Shown here: piece after piece, positions 22,211 through 34,500 of the stretch | How the letters are laid out: each line of letters begins with the position of its first letter | Position numbering within the stretch: position 1 is the stretch's first letter | DNA from: Hygrophila difformis | Taxonomy: Eukaryota > Streptophyta > Magnoliopsida > Lamiales > Acanthaceae | Assembly: GCA_030278955.1 (NCBI GenBank) | Contig: JAOANR010000014.1 | Location: 22,384,068-22,448,067, forward strand | Direction of reading: 5' to 3' | DNA: 64,000 bases | The notes under the pieces: model-generated | Told to the model about the DNA's origin: nothing | The model's database searches: none | What the model saw: only the letters and a program-made list of their open reading frames with translations | Made by a program: the position numbers and the translations under genes

Positions 22211-23660
22211 TCTTCACTTAAAAATATTAAAAAAAAAAATTGTGTATTGTTTCTATTTTGTTTATTATTATATTTATATCCAGTAAAAAGCATGCATAGC
22301 TCTGTCAATAAATTCGCATATTTGATTTTGGTTTATGATTAAATTTCAAACTTTTAAATTGGGATAAGATAATTGAAGACATGCATGATATGAATTTTTG
22401 AGGTTTTGAGCTATAAAAATTTAATAATATCATCATCTTGTTGGGTAATGAGTCCTCATGTTGAGAATTTCATTGAATAGATTGTAAGAATTTTTCAAAG
22501 ATTATATTTAAGAATATTGTATGACATGAATGAACCATTCCATGTGAGATTTGAGCCATTAGTCACTTTTACTCATTCTTTTCTTTGATTGTGTGAAAAC
22601 CATTTTAATTAAAAGAAACTAGAACTTGCGATTGGAACCGATTCAAGACCATGCCATATTCCAAAAATCGAGCATATGATCGAGGCACCTAGAAAACCAA
22701 AATTTTGGCCTTCTTTTGAATCCAAACCCAAAAATATTTTCCCTTTAGGATTAACCAATTTGAGACTTAAGCCTAATTTTTCTTTGAAGCCCTCTATATT
22801 ATTCCTATCCTTACAAAAAGACCAAAAAATTCAAACCCAAGTGTGCAAGAATGAATTTTATCAAGGCATTATAATTTTTGATCATCAACAAAAATTTCAA
22901 TCGGTATTCAAAAACCCAAAAAAAAAAAAGAGAAAGAGAGAAAAGAAAAGAAAAAAGAAGAAAGAAGAAAGGAGAAAAATGTTGAATTCAATTCAACAAA
23001 AATAAATTGCAAATGACAAAGCAAATTAGACATAGTCTAATGTCATGCAATATGAAAAGAAAAGCAAAAGGAAGAAAAATATTGATGATCGTAAATTTTT
23101 TAAATAAAAATAATGCCATGTTAGATAATATTAATTCTTGCCACTTATTAGCCCAATAATTCCCTTCCATACCAAATGTTACAACCGTATGCCCCATTAT
23201 AACCCTTAAATAAGACCTCATGATCTCGATTTGAAGAAATGAGCCGGTGGCGAGTTGGTCCACTCGCAAGCTTATGGGATAATTTAATTAAATTTGATTA
23301 TGAGCGTTCGTGATTAAAACCCAAATTTGAGAGTGAGTGAAATTTCCGCTTCTACTATATGTGAGGCTCATTTCTAATTAATATTCATGTCATACTTTAA
23401 TTCTAGAATTAAATCAATGATTATTTCTAAACATGATGTTCATGAAGAATTATCAATAATGACTGATTTGTAGGCCTGATTAAGTGAGAAGTATCATTTC
23501 ATTAAACACTGCAATCAAGAGAATTCAATACTTGTAGTTTTTTATTGTCTTATCCCAATCTAAAAAGAATGCAATTTTTGAAGCCACGAAAATAGATTGA
23601 ATATGCAGCGTCTATGCTCTTAGGAGCACTGACTCTGACTGCTCGGGGACGATCAGTATT

Positions 23661-23674
23661 AAATGTGAGGATGT
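23661..23674 (+). other. Polypurine-like tract before 3' LTR
   Basis: AAATGTGAGGATGT immediately precedes the LTR start TGATAATGG. It is less purine-pure than usual, but the same sequence precedes the LTR at 49327. Confidence 0.6.
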
Positions 23675-25334
23675 TGATAATGGCCAAAATTGACCATTAT
23701 TTTCAATCTATTTCCGTATCTAATACGGACATTTGATCGCATTCCGGTCTTATTTAAATAAGAAAGCAGTCGAATTTGACAGATATGTGCAAGTTTGTAT
23801 AAATAATAAGCTGGTATTGAAAAACACAAAAATATTGTTATTTTATGTTAAAAAATCCAAAAACATGATAAAAATATTAAAAATCCCACGTTTGATAATT
23901 ATGGTTTGTAATGTCTGTTCGGTGGAACACGGATCCATTAAACGGAACACAAACAAATATCAAATGGAGCAAAATTTCCTTAAATATTATATTTTTATAT
24001 TTTATACTTTGATGTACATATTTTTAGTTCTTATGTTTATTTATTTTTATTTATGTTTTCTGCAATAATTTAATAATTAATTGGTCCACTAATTCATTTA
24101 TTTGATTAAATGCAGGTAATTTGGTGATTTGGATCCAATAAAAATTATTAATCCAGTCCAGCAAGTTCAAAGGCCCAATCTGGAAGCCCAATTGATCCAA
24201 TTCCTCTAACCCATTACACAACACTCCTTTAGCCCAACACAACCTCAAGCCCATCTACACCAAAGCCCAACCCTAATCCAAACCCAAACCCTAACCCTAA
24301 CCCCTGCCCTAGCCACCACCGCCGGCGGCTCCGCTGCCGCCGGCCGCCGCCATCCGTCACCAACACCATCCCTCCATCTCCTCCACCTCGCGCCACCACC
24401 GGAGCGCCACCATCGCCATCTCATCTCCACCCTCAACCTCCGCCATCTCCGCCCTCATTATTTTTCCGACCAGATAACCCCAAACTGCCACCATCCTCTC
24501 CGCCGCCGCCGGCGACCTCCACCACCACAACCAATAAAAACCTCAAAAATTAAATCAAAACCGAGGCTCCCAATTCCGACCACCCTCCCATCACCGTCAT
24601 CCTTTTTCCGATTGCTCCACCCCAAGTTCAAACCATAGCCGCCAGCCACCACTTATTCCACCACCATTTCCATCCCATTTCCGACAGCATCCCATCGCCG
24701 CCGCCGCCGATTCTCTGCCACAGCCACACCACCATCTCAGTCGACCCCTCGATCTCCACCCTCATCCTCCATCTCCGTCCGCAGTCACTGCTCGCTTGGA
24801 CCAACCGCACCACCACCGTCGCTCATCTCGGCCGCCACCGCTTCACCTCCATCTCCGTTCATCCAGCCTCCACCGCCGCATCCTCGCCTCCGCCATCGCC
24901 CATCCAGATCCACCTCCTCACCAACACTCATCTCCGACCAGAATTAGAGCACCACACAGAAAGAAAATGGGGAATCCGGTCGAGAAAACAAAAAATGGAG
25001 GAAAGAAAACTGGAGACAAGAAAATGGAGAGCAAAAAATCTGTGAAGAAGAAAGATGGGGAAAACAAAAAGAAGAAAAAAGGAAGAAAGAGAACAAAAAA
25101 ACAGAGAAGAAACGAAATGGAGGGGGAAAGGAAAGAAACTGGAAAGAAGAAATAAAGAAGAACAAAGAAGAAAGAAATCTGGAAGAAGAAAATGGCGAAG
25201 AGAGATCGAGACAGAAAAGAAGGAATGAGAGGATGAGAAAATAAATGGAGGAGAGAGGAATTAGAGAAAAGAGAAAAGAAAAAGAGAGATAAAATATATC
25301 CGGACCTCGGGACCCTGGTGGCGCTAAACAAAAT

Positions 25335-25582
25335 CCGTGTCGCGAGACCATGTCTAGCGACTGTGAGAGGAGTCCCGCGACAGGAAAAAAAATGGTGGGA
25401 CAGGGAGAGAAATTGCTTAGAGACTGTGAGAGGGGCTCAAGACACAAATCCCTGTCGCGAGGCCACGCTTAGCGACAGGAGCCTAGGGACAGAAAAAATA
25501 GCTTAAGGACTGGGGAGTTTAGAGACAGATAAAATTGAGTATCACGACAGCTCTCATGTCCCGAGACACAGTCCCGCGACAC
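25335..25582. repeat. Palindrome array 1 in 3' LTR
   Basis: Copy of the array at 16912-17160, with one arm altered (CCCGAGAC for CGCGAGAC near 25560). Confidence 0.75.
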
Positions 25583-26768
25583 GGAGCTCTCTCACGCCAC
25601 AGAAGCAGCTCGCGCCAGACAAAGAAAGAACAAGCAGAGAAAGCGACAGCTCACGTGACCACTCACGTGACATGTTCTTTTTAATTTCCCACATGCAAAA
25701 AGACTCGGGAGGTCCAGGGACTTCAAGTCCCGTAGCACAAAGGAGTTTTGTCCTTTCCCTTGGGACTTCAACTCCCGCCCCCTCCTGCGCGCCATCTTGG
25801 AGCTAAAAAGTGTGTCCTGAACCAGATTTTGCTCCGCGACAGGCATAATTTTTTAGCGACTGGTGGGCCTTGAATGGGCCTAGGGCTCGATTCCACTACT
25901 TTATAAATATATCCTCCCACCCACTTGAACAGTAACCTAGCTACACTCTAGTTTTTCTTACTCTTGGAGGCACCACTGTGCTCTCCAAGAATTTATTAGA
26001 ATAGGTAGTTTAGTCTATTTTAATTTTATGCAATGTAGAAATAGACTCTAGCTTAGTGTTAATTTATGTTTTGTAATAAATAAGTGTAGCTAGTGTTCAA
26101 TTTATTTTCCCAGTTTATATTTTTTTGGATTTTGGGTTTGAAACACTTAATTAATGGGTGTGTTTAAACCATTTTTGGTCTTCTATGTTATATGAGAAAA
26201 TGTTCCACAAAAATGTGTTATGGATCTCCCATAATATTTATTGCTTTATTTTTACATTTTTGATCACTTGACCATTTTTATTATTTTTAGTTAGGTTTAA
26301 TGCTTTATTTAGATCTAATAAATGCATAAATACTTTATATTCATCCTTTAATAGATTAGTGTAGGTTTTATTTTTAGTTTGGTTAGTCAGCATGTTTGGA
26401 TTTGATGTTGCTGCCTGTTGCTAGTTTTTTTTATTATTATTTATATTTAGTATCCTGTTCTTGTTTTGTTTAGTTATAGCATAGTATCCTGTTTTGTTTA
26501 AGTTTTAGGAAGTGTAGTTTATTTAGTATGCTGTTTTTGTTTCATTACTATTATTTTATTTTAGTTTTAGTTTTAATACACTAGATCTTATATTGGATGA
26601 TGTTTGAGTGTTTGTGCATATTTATTTAAAATTGCATCTCCTATATTGTATTGCATCACGTTGTAACCCCACGGGTTGCAACGTAATTTTCCCGTGGGAT
26701 CACAACGCACTCCCATGCATGCAAGTTAAGGCGTTATGCTGCCCAAATTTTTATAAAATTTTTAAAAT

Positions 26769-27078
26769 CCCTCTGTCGCTAAACCCCCCAAATACTAGTA
26801 ATTTCATTCTGGAAGGGCTCTGTCGCGAAACCCCTGTCGCGGACCCACGGTCCGCGACACACTCCTTGTTCCGACAGGAATTATGCCCTTATTGGATTTT
26901 TGACCCCTGTGTCGCTAAACCCCTGTCGCTAGGCCATGCCTAGCGACACGGATTTTTGTTTAGCGACACAACAACCCTAATTTTCAAAATATCCATTTTC
27001 TCTTATTACCCACCTCTCTGTCGCGAAACCCCTGTCGCGGACCCATGGTCCGCGACACAAACTCTGTTCCGCGACAGG
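26769..27078. repeat. Palindrome array 2 in 3' LTR, one unit collapsed
   Basis: The first unit keeps only its left outer arm CCTCTGTCGCTA and then jumps into the following spacer; the remaining three units match those at 18009-18266. Confidence 0.85.
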
Positions 27079-29806
27079 CTTGGCACCTTTTTGCCAAATT
27101 TTTATTCTCCACCTCTCCCCATTAATTAATTGAACCTTTATATTAATATTTTGAGGTTGAAACCCAATGATCTCAACCCATGATTAATTTGATATAAAGA
27201 ACTTTGTTCAATTTTTCATTAAAAGATTCTTCTACATAAATTAAAAACTCTAATGATCTAAGTATATAATCCGGACTGTAATTAATTAATTAATTATGGA
27301 ATGAGTGATTATTTAGACATAAAGAGTAATTATGGATTTATTTCCATACCCTTGCATGAGAAACCAATGTCTCTCATACAAGATGGACCAAAAATATTTT
27401 CTTTTATTTATTTTGTCTTTCCCGTGTTGTGTGAAACAGCTAGTAAGAAATATAACAGACTAATGTTGGCGGGTATTCCCACACGGATAAACTAGCTCGT
27501 GGTCTGTATATTAATTACTAGATGTTATTTTGCATGGTCCGGATAGTGGTCGGTGGAAGCCTTGGCGGTTCGTCCATCCGGGATTATAATAGCTGCTCAG
27601 CTGACTCCTATCCGGATACAGTTTTCTTTTCTTTATTTTAATTTCAAACCCGAATTTTGAGCTGTGATACTATCAAATTGTGTCGATCAACACTGTTTGA
27701 ATAGTATCACAGTAAGAAAACATGTAGGTTTTTCTCCCATTTCACAGATAGTAGAAGTCTTGACGACAGCGATCACTGTCGTTTAAGGTCTTCTGCTATC
27801 TAAAATCATTCCACCCAAATGAGAGGGAAATTGGATAGCAGATGTTTGCAGTCCACCCAATCGTTTTGCCATCTTTTTAGCCAAATAAATTCTTCTCATC
27901 TCCGGCTATTTCATCTTTGTGTATCAACTTCTGTCTAAACCCGCCTTATATTTTGGGTTATTTTATTTTACACTTCTTTATAAATTTATGCATGATATTA
28001 TTATGTAGATATCGTGGTCAATATTATTTTGGGATCCTTCCCTTGGACATAGAAGTCTTGATTTAAATCAGATGCCTCACAATAAATTTCCAACAAAAAT
28101 TCATTTATAAAATCCGGATCTGAGTAAGGGATAAATTCCACAGTTATGACTAATTTATATCCGACTGGGGGTTGATTTTGGGAAATTAGAAGCAGAGTCA
28201 GCGATTAGGTCTCACCTAGACTGAAAGGGTCTGTGTTCATATTGAGAGTCTAGTACCTGTTTAGGGAATGATTTTCAAATCTATTATTTTCCAAAATTGC
28301 TTTGTATTGGAAATCTGGTATTAAATATCACACTGAAATGGGGTCCACTTGGATTCAAATACGGTGTGATAGATAATTCTAGAGGAACAATACATAGGCC
28401 TTGGTTATTTTCTAAGATAGGGTTGAGTATTCTTTCAACTGCTATCCTCTTCTGCCAAAGCCTATTTTTGAGTCCTGAGTGAGTGCATCCGGAACGAACT
28501 AATTCATTAGTTCGTTTCATTAGTTTGTATCTCATAACCACCCGGAAGGAAGTGAACACTGTGAGCGGTTCACCGAGAGCCGGGAATTCTTGATCCACAT
28601 CCGGTCATTCTGACTGGGGGCTTTCTTTTACTACCAGGGTCAGACTTTCAATAAACCTCCGAGTGATAGGATTTTAAATGCTTTCTTTATCGCTTTCTTT
28701 TAAACGCTTTCGTTAGAGGTCACTCGGTTGTATTGAGGGTTGTGTAACTGCTACTAGGACTGATAGTTAAGGGATAGTTCAGGGCTTGATTAGAATCTTA
28801 GGGTGTGACATGGGGGAATGATAGCGGTACTTGCCACTTCAATAAATGATTTGTCAGGTGTTGCTTGTCCACCACAGATGATTAACATGCCTCTACACGG
28901 CCGCGTAAGGGCAGTTGTGAGTCTGTGATATATTAGATTTTGCTGTCTTAAGAGCATGTAAATCCTTACTATTAGTACCTGTCTGTTAAAGGGAACATAG
29001 TATAGGAAGCATGAGAGTTAGCTAACTGATGAATTATCCCAAGCTAAGATCTGTGTATTAAAATGGAAGTTTAACTGTGTTTCATTTGAATCCTGTCCAA
29101 TTTTTATTCTTTTCTTCCTGTCCCTTCTGTCTCATTTTAAATCTGCTTTCTTAGCTTAATTTAACCGCTTCCTTAGAATAATTTTATGGCTTTCTTAGAT
29201 TAAATTTAATTCGCTTTCTACAATAATTTTATCTGCTTTATTTTAATTGCTTTCATAGCTTAGTTTAAATTCTGTCAAGTAGTTGATAGTCAAACACAAA
29301 CTTGAATCGAGTAACCGAGTAGAAAATCTTAGTAAACGACGTGGGCCCTGCTTCCATCGCACATCCTCCAGTGAACGATCCGGTACTTACTATAAATACT
29401 GCAATTTTTGACTCCGTGCGCTTTCGGGGGCACAGTTTCTTAACACGAGTAAATAAAAATGTGACAACCTATAAATATATCCCTATTCCCAACTCCGCCT
29501 TCATAAATCGATTTTCATTAAATAAAATCAAAACCATGATTATTATGTTTCAAAAAATATTCATGTAACGGGAACTTGTCAAAAGTTTCATGGCAAGGAT
29601 CTTCGTGGCAGGAAATTGTCAAAAGTTTCATGCCGGGGAGGTCCATAACGCCGTTTGAACTCAAAGTTTCCCCTCATGAGTAATAAAAAGTGAAATATAT
29701 CCTTAAACCCCTTCCCATGAATCATAATTCCTTTCATTTAATAAATTCAATCCTGATATATTTTATTGAAGAATACTCGTGTTAGTGAAATTTGTCAAAA
29801 GTTTCA

Positions 29807-30459
29807 CCACCTCCAGCATTTTTAATCGCGACCTTGGGAGCAAGTACAGAGGCAGTTTCTCCAGAAGCCCTAGAGGACGTTTGAGCGCCAGTGCCAGAAA
29901 CAGGGGTGTCGGATTGAGGGCCAGGCTGAGTGCCTCCTTGGTGCTCAGATACAGGATTCGAACTCCCTGCATCAACATTGTCAGTCGTAGCAGATTTGAG
30001 CAAAGCCATTTTACCTTTCCTTTTGGGAGTGCCTTGGATATGAGTCGCAGCATCCGCTAGGGTAGATAAGGGAACTTGAACAGTTGGCACTGGAAGTTGA
30101 GATGGTGGCGACGTGGTAGGAGCAGTTTCTTCTTGGTGGGATGAGGGCTGAACCGCCGATTGAGGATCCTTCAGTTGCGAGGGGGTTAGGGCTTCCCCTG
30201 TAGCAGTTTCCCCGATCGCGGAACCCATTTCCACTCGAATGTCGAGCGGGTCAGAAATTGGTGCTGCTGGAGGCGTAATGGTGATCGGAGCATCAATTTC
30301 AGGAGCTATTTCCGCCTGGTTACGACCACGACCTCGTCCACCCCTTCCGCGTCCGCCTCCTCGATTGCCACCGTGATTCCCGCCTCTGGTGCGTGGGCTT
30401 CCACGAGCTGGGAGAGGCGCGGCTTCAGTGTTGGAACTCCTGGTTCTTGTCGTCACCAT
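29807..30459 (-). pseudogene. Copia env-position ORF, N-terminal part (split by insertion)
   Basis: The minus-strand ATG at 30459 opens the ORF downstream of pol. It encodes an Arg/Gly-rich N-terminus (RGGNHGGNRGGGRGRGGRGR), like RGG RNA-binding tails, then Pro/Ser/Thr-rich low-complexity sequence, and is cut at 29807 by the LTR of the inserted element. Reading on into the LTR adds only a few residues before a stop. The rest of the gene lies at 13774-15255 in a compatible phase. No signal peptide is seen. Confidence 0.75.
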
Positions 30460-30844
30460 GATTTCTACACAAGAGAATGAGAACGATGCAGGATTAATGG
30501 ATTCTCAGAGAAGTAGAAATTGCGAGAGCAAAGGGGCTGGAGAAGGAGAGGGAAGCGGGGAAAGATTAAAAGAAACGAGTGCAGGATGAAAAAGAAACTT
30601 CCCTTTCTTGAGGCAAGAGATCGTCCAAAATCCCACCAAGGTAGCCGGTTACCAAGAAAAAATAATAACTTCCCTTATTTAGACACATGGCTGAAGGGAA
30701 ATAAAGATAGAATTTCCTGCAATAAAAAATTAGTTAAGTATGGGATCTCTTTATAATACGGCTAGTACAATATTTAAGGAAAACTTAGGAAAACTTAGCC
30801 ATTTTAAATATTGTCGAGTGAGATCCCCTAGACCCTTTTGGAAC
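30460..30844. other. Spacer between copia pol and env-position ORF
   Basis: About 385 bp without a convincing frame. It precedes the ATG of the downstream ORF and may hold signals for its expression; none is recognisable. Confidence 0.5.
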
Positions 30845-31594
30845 TTAGACTATGGTGCATAGACGAAGTTCCCGCCTCAGCTTCTCAAATTGTTCTCCAT
30901 CAAGAGCTTTGGTGAAGATGTCCGCGTTCTGTTCTTGTGTTCCAACATACTCCAGGGACACTACTTCATCTTCCACGAGTTCACGGATAAAGTGGTGCCT
31001 AACATCAATGTGCTTGGTTCGACTGTGTTGTACTGGATTTTTTGAAATACTTATCGCACTCATATTGTCACAGAGAACCACTAGCTTGTCTTGTTCGATG
31101 CCATAGTCACTAATCATTTGTCTCATCCATAAGAGCTGTGCACAACAACTTCCTGCTGCAATGTACTCCGCTTCTGCCGTGGACAGGGATATAGAATTCT
31201 GTTTTTTGCTGTACCAACTAACCAAGTTGGTTCCAACATAGAAACATCCTCCTGTGGTGCTTTTCCTGTCATCGGCATTACCAGCCCAATCTGCATCAGT
31301 GTATCCTATCAATTGAAGGTTGGATTCCTTGGAGTACCATATGCCCAAATCAGGTGTTCCAGCAATGTATCGGATCACCCTTTTTGCTGCCTTGAGGTGA
31401 GACTCCTTTGGGTCTGCTTGATATCGGGCACATACCCCAACTGCATAACTGATGTCGGGTCTACTTGCTGAGAGATAGAGTAGACTTCCAATGATCCCTC
31501 TATACATCTTTTGATCAACACTCTTTCCTGTTGGATCCTTGTGCAATTTATCAGATGTCCCAATCGGTGTTCGAACAGGCTTGCTGGATTCCAG
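30845..31594 (-). pseudogene. Copia pol, RT end and RNase H (after nonsense codon)
   Basis: Same frame as the polyprotein upstream but separated from it by a TAG at 31597-31595 (after NIVKKF). It contains the copia GxxSLLYLSASRPDISYAVG-type segment, the RNase H motifs DADWAGNADDRKSTTGG and STAEAEYIAA, and the closing DIFTKAL motif. The product would be separate from the rest of pol unless the amber codon is read through. The single stop suggests recent inactivation. Confidence 0.9.
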
Positions 31595-34500
31595 CTAAAA
31601 TTTTTTGACAATGTTTTTTGCATACTTCGATTGATTGAGGAAGGTCCCTTCCTTTTTCTGAGTAACCTGCATGCCAAGAAAAAATGTTAATTCACCTACC
31701 ATACTCATCTCAAACTCCTTACCCATAGTCTCGATGAACTTGTCCTTGAGCACATGGGAGGTTGATCCGAACACAATATCATCCACATAGACTTGAGCCA
31801 CTATGATTCCTTTGGAGTCTTCCTTGATGAACATGATCTTGTCTGTACTCCCCCTTCTATATCCATTTTCCAATAGATATTTCGAAAGCCTCTCGTACCA
31901 TGCCCTTGGTGCTTGTTTAAGCCCGTAGAGAGCTTTGTTCAGTCGAAAGACATGGTCTGGAAGGTCAGCATCTTCGAAGCCCTTAGGTTGCTCCACATAT
32001 ACTTCTTCTTTCAACCATCCATTTAGGAAAGCGCTTTTCACGTCCATTTGGTAGAGTTTGAAACCCATTGAGCATGCGATGGCAAGGAGTAATCTCACAG
32101 CTTCGAGTCTTGCTACGGGTGCAAAGGTCTCACTGTAGTCTACTCCCTCCACTTGGGTGTATCCTTGAGCTACGAGCCTGGCTTTGTTGCGAATCACATT
32201 TCCATTCTCGTCACTCTTGTTCTTGAAGACCCATTCAATGACGTTGGTGTGTTCTGGACGCTCGACCAAGGTCCACACTTCATTCCTCTTGAACTGGGCA
32301 AACTCTTCTTGCATGGCATTGATCCAGTTTTCATCTTGTAGAGCTTCTTCAACTCTTGTAGGTTCAATCCTGGAGGTGAAGCAATGCAACCCAGCAAACT
32401 CTCTATAGTCGATTTTCTTCTTAACTCGAGTTCTCCGATCTTCAAGAACATCCCCAATCACATCCTCTGGATTGTGATTACGGTGGATTCTGACTTGGGG
32501 GGCAGCCACCTCTGACTGTGACGGTGTTCCGACTGGTGTTTGAACACCGGGTTGGATCTCCTCACTTTCAGTAGTAGTTTCCAGCTTGTCTCCTGATAAA
32601 GATCGAGCTTGTCCAGAGCTTTGGGTGTCTTTCTCTGCATCCTCCTCTTGGGATTCGACTGGTGTTCCTCTGTTGGGCGCATCTTCCACAATGACATTCG
32701 TGGATTCGATTACCTTCCTGGTTCTAGAGTTGTATACTCGAAAAGCCTTGCTAGAGGTTGAATACCCAACAAAGATGCCTTCGTCACCCTCCTTGAACTT
32801 CCCGGTATGTTCCCTGTCATTAAGCACAAAACACTTGCAACCAAAGATGTGAAAATATGATATTGAAGTCTTTTTACCCTTCCATAATTCATATGGAGTC
32901 ATGAGTGTTTTAGGCCTGATGTACACTCGATTTATCATATAACACGCCGTGTTTATTGCTTCTGCCCAGAGAAACTCAGGAACCTTCTTGGAGTTGATCA
33001 TGACTCGTGCCATTTCTTGCAGGGTGCGATTCTTTCTTTCTACAACTCCGTTCTGCTGGGGAGTTTTGGGTGCTGAAAATTGGTGTTTGATTCCAAGGCT
33101 GGAACAGTAATCATCAAATGCCTGATTTTCGAATTCCTTTCCATGATCACTGCGAATCCTTTTCACTTTGCAGTCCTTTTCGTTCATAATTTGGTTGCAC
33201 AGTTTCATAAAGACCTTGAAGGCTTCGCTCTTTTCCCTGAGAAAATCAACCCACGTATATCTGGAAAAATCATCTACACAAACAAATATATACCGTTTAC
33301 CTCCCAGACTAGGAATTTCAGTTGGTCCGATGAGGTCCATGTGTAAGAGTTCCAGACAATGTGTTGTTGCATTGTGTTCCGTCACGGGATTGGACACACG
33401 TGTATGTTTGTTTTTGGCACAGTCTTCACAGAAATCCGAGGCATGCTTCTTGAGGTCTGGAAGTCCACGAACGGCTCCTGTTCTGCTTAGCTTGATTAGA
33501 TCCCTGAAGTTCAGATGACCTAATTTCTCATGCCAAATTAGGTTCCGGGAACCCCCTGCATCCTTCACAAAATTACAGGTTTGCACAAGCAAATAGCAGT
33601 CATTTCGAGATCTTAGACCCCTCATGACACACACATTGTTAGAATCAAGAACTTCACAGTATTTTTTGTTAAAGGATACAGTCAAGTCCTCATCGCATAG
33701 TTGACTTATGCTTATAAGATTGGCATGCAGTCCTTCCACATAGTAGACATTGTTGAGCTTGGGCAGACCAGTTCCGTGGAGGGTTCCTTGTCTAGAGAGA
33801 CGACCTTTCTTACCATCTCCAAAGACCACGGATCCACCATCAATATCTTTGAATGGTTTAAGAACACCTTTGTCTCCAGTCATGTGCCTCGAGCAACCAC
33901 TATCGAAGTACCACGTCGCACTCTTATCCTTTTGTCGAGAGGATAGGAAAGCAACGTTACACCTTGCTGAAATTTTGGTTACCCATTCTCGCCTTATGGA
34001 GATCCTCTTCTTGAGTTCTTCATTAGGCCAGCTCACAGGTCTTCCCTCAAGAAGATCCTTGATAATCCTCCGACAGTGTTCGGTCCTGTGCCCTCTGAAC
34101 TTGCAATAGTCGCATATGAGAGGTCCTTTGAAGGAGTTCCTCCTTTTGCTGTGGCCCTTGGAACCTTTGGGAGAGGTTCTAGTGGTCTGCCTTGGTGTTC
34201 GATCATCTAGTTGACCTCCTGCAACGAACTTGATTTTCCCTTTGGAGGTAGAGGCGGAGTTAAAGTTGCTGTACCCAAGACCTTGCTTGTTCCCATGAGA
34301 TTTCCCAGCTGCTAGAGCATCATCAAGTTTAGCCTTGCCTTTATTCATGTCCGACAGAATCTTTTCAGATTTGCTGAGCTTCTCCCTGAGTTCAGTAATT
34401 TCCACAGTGAGAAGATCATGCTTGGAAGAAGCCTTTTCCTTTTCCTCTTTCTCGTAGAGTATTCCAGCTTCGAGTTCCGTCACATGGATGGACACCACTT

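Larger units (their letters stand above)
20996..23674 (+). other. Non-coding internal region of LARD-like element
   Basis: Contains the leader, three hairpin-plus-purine modules, a T-rich middle, and a 3' section (from about 22340) that is also present in the element at 42262-53880 (about 48045-49326). No frame has a recognisable domain; the longest (22676-23005) ends in a Lys-rich A-tract. Confidence 0.8.
15256..29806 (+). mobile_element. Non-autonomous large-LTR element (LARD-like), complete with target duplication
   Basis: A 14.55 kb element flanked by the duplication CCACC (15251-15255 and 29807-29811). It has a 5740-bp 5' LTR, a tRNA-Asp primer site, a 2.68 kb internal region without gag or pol, a polypurine-like end and a 6132-bp 3' LTR. 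LTR termini (TGATAATGGCC...GTTTCA), primer and leader match the Athila-type elements in this window, so it was probably mobilised by their proteins. The LTR pair is nearly identical apart from a few indels, so the insertion is recent. The LTRs are unusually long because they contain an extra GC-rich segment of about 1.4 kb. Confidence 0.9.
23675..29806 (+). repeat. 3' LTR of LARD-like element (6.13 kb)
   Basis: Same layout as the 5' LTR, with the TATA box at 25902-25909. It has about 45 bp extra near 25723-25767 (a partial duplication around GGGACTTCAA) and about 0.39 kb extra at about 26062-26455. It lacks about 51 bp of the first array-2 palindrome near 26788. The target duplication CCACC follows at 29807-29811. 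Confidence 0.9.
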
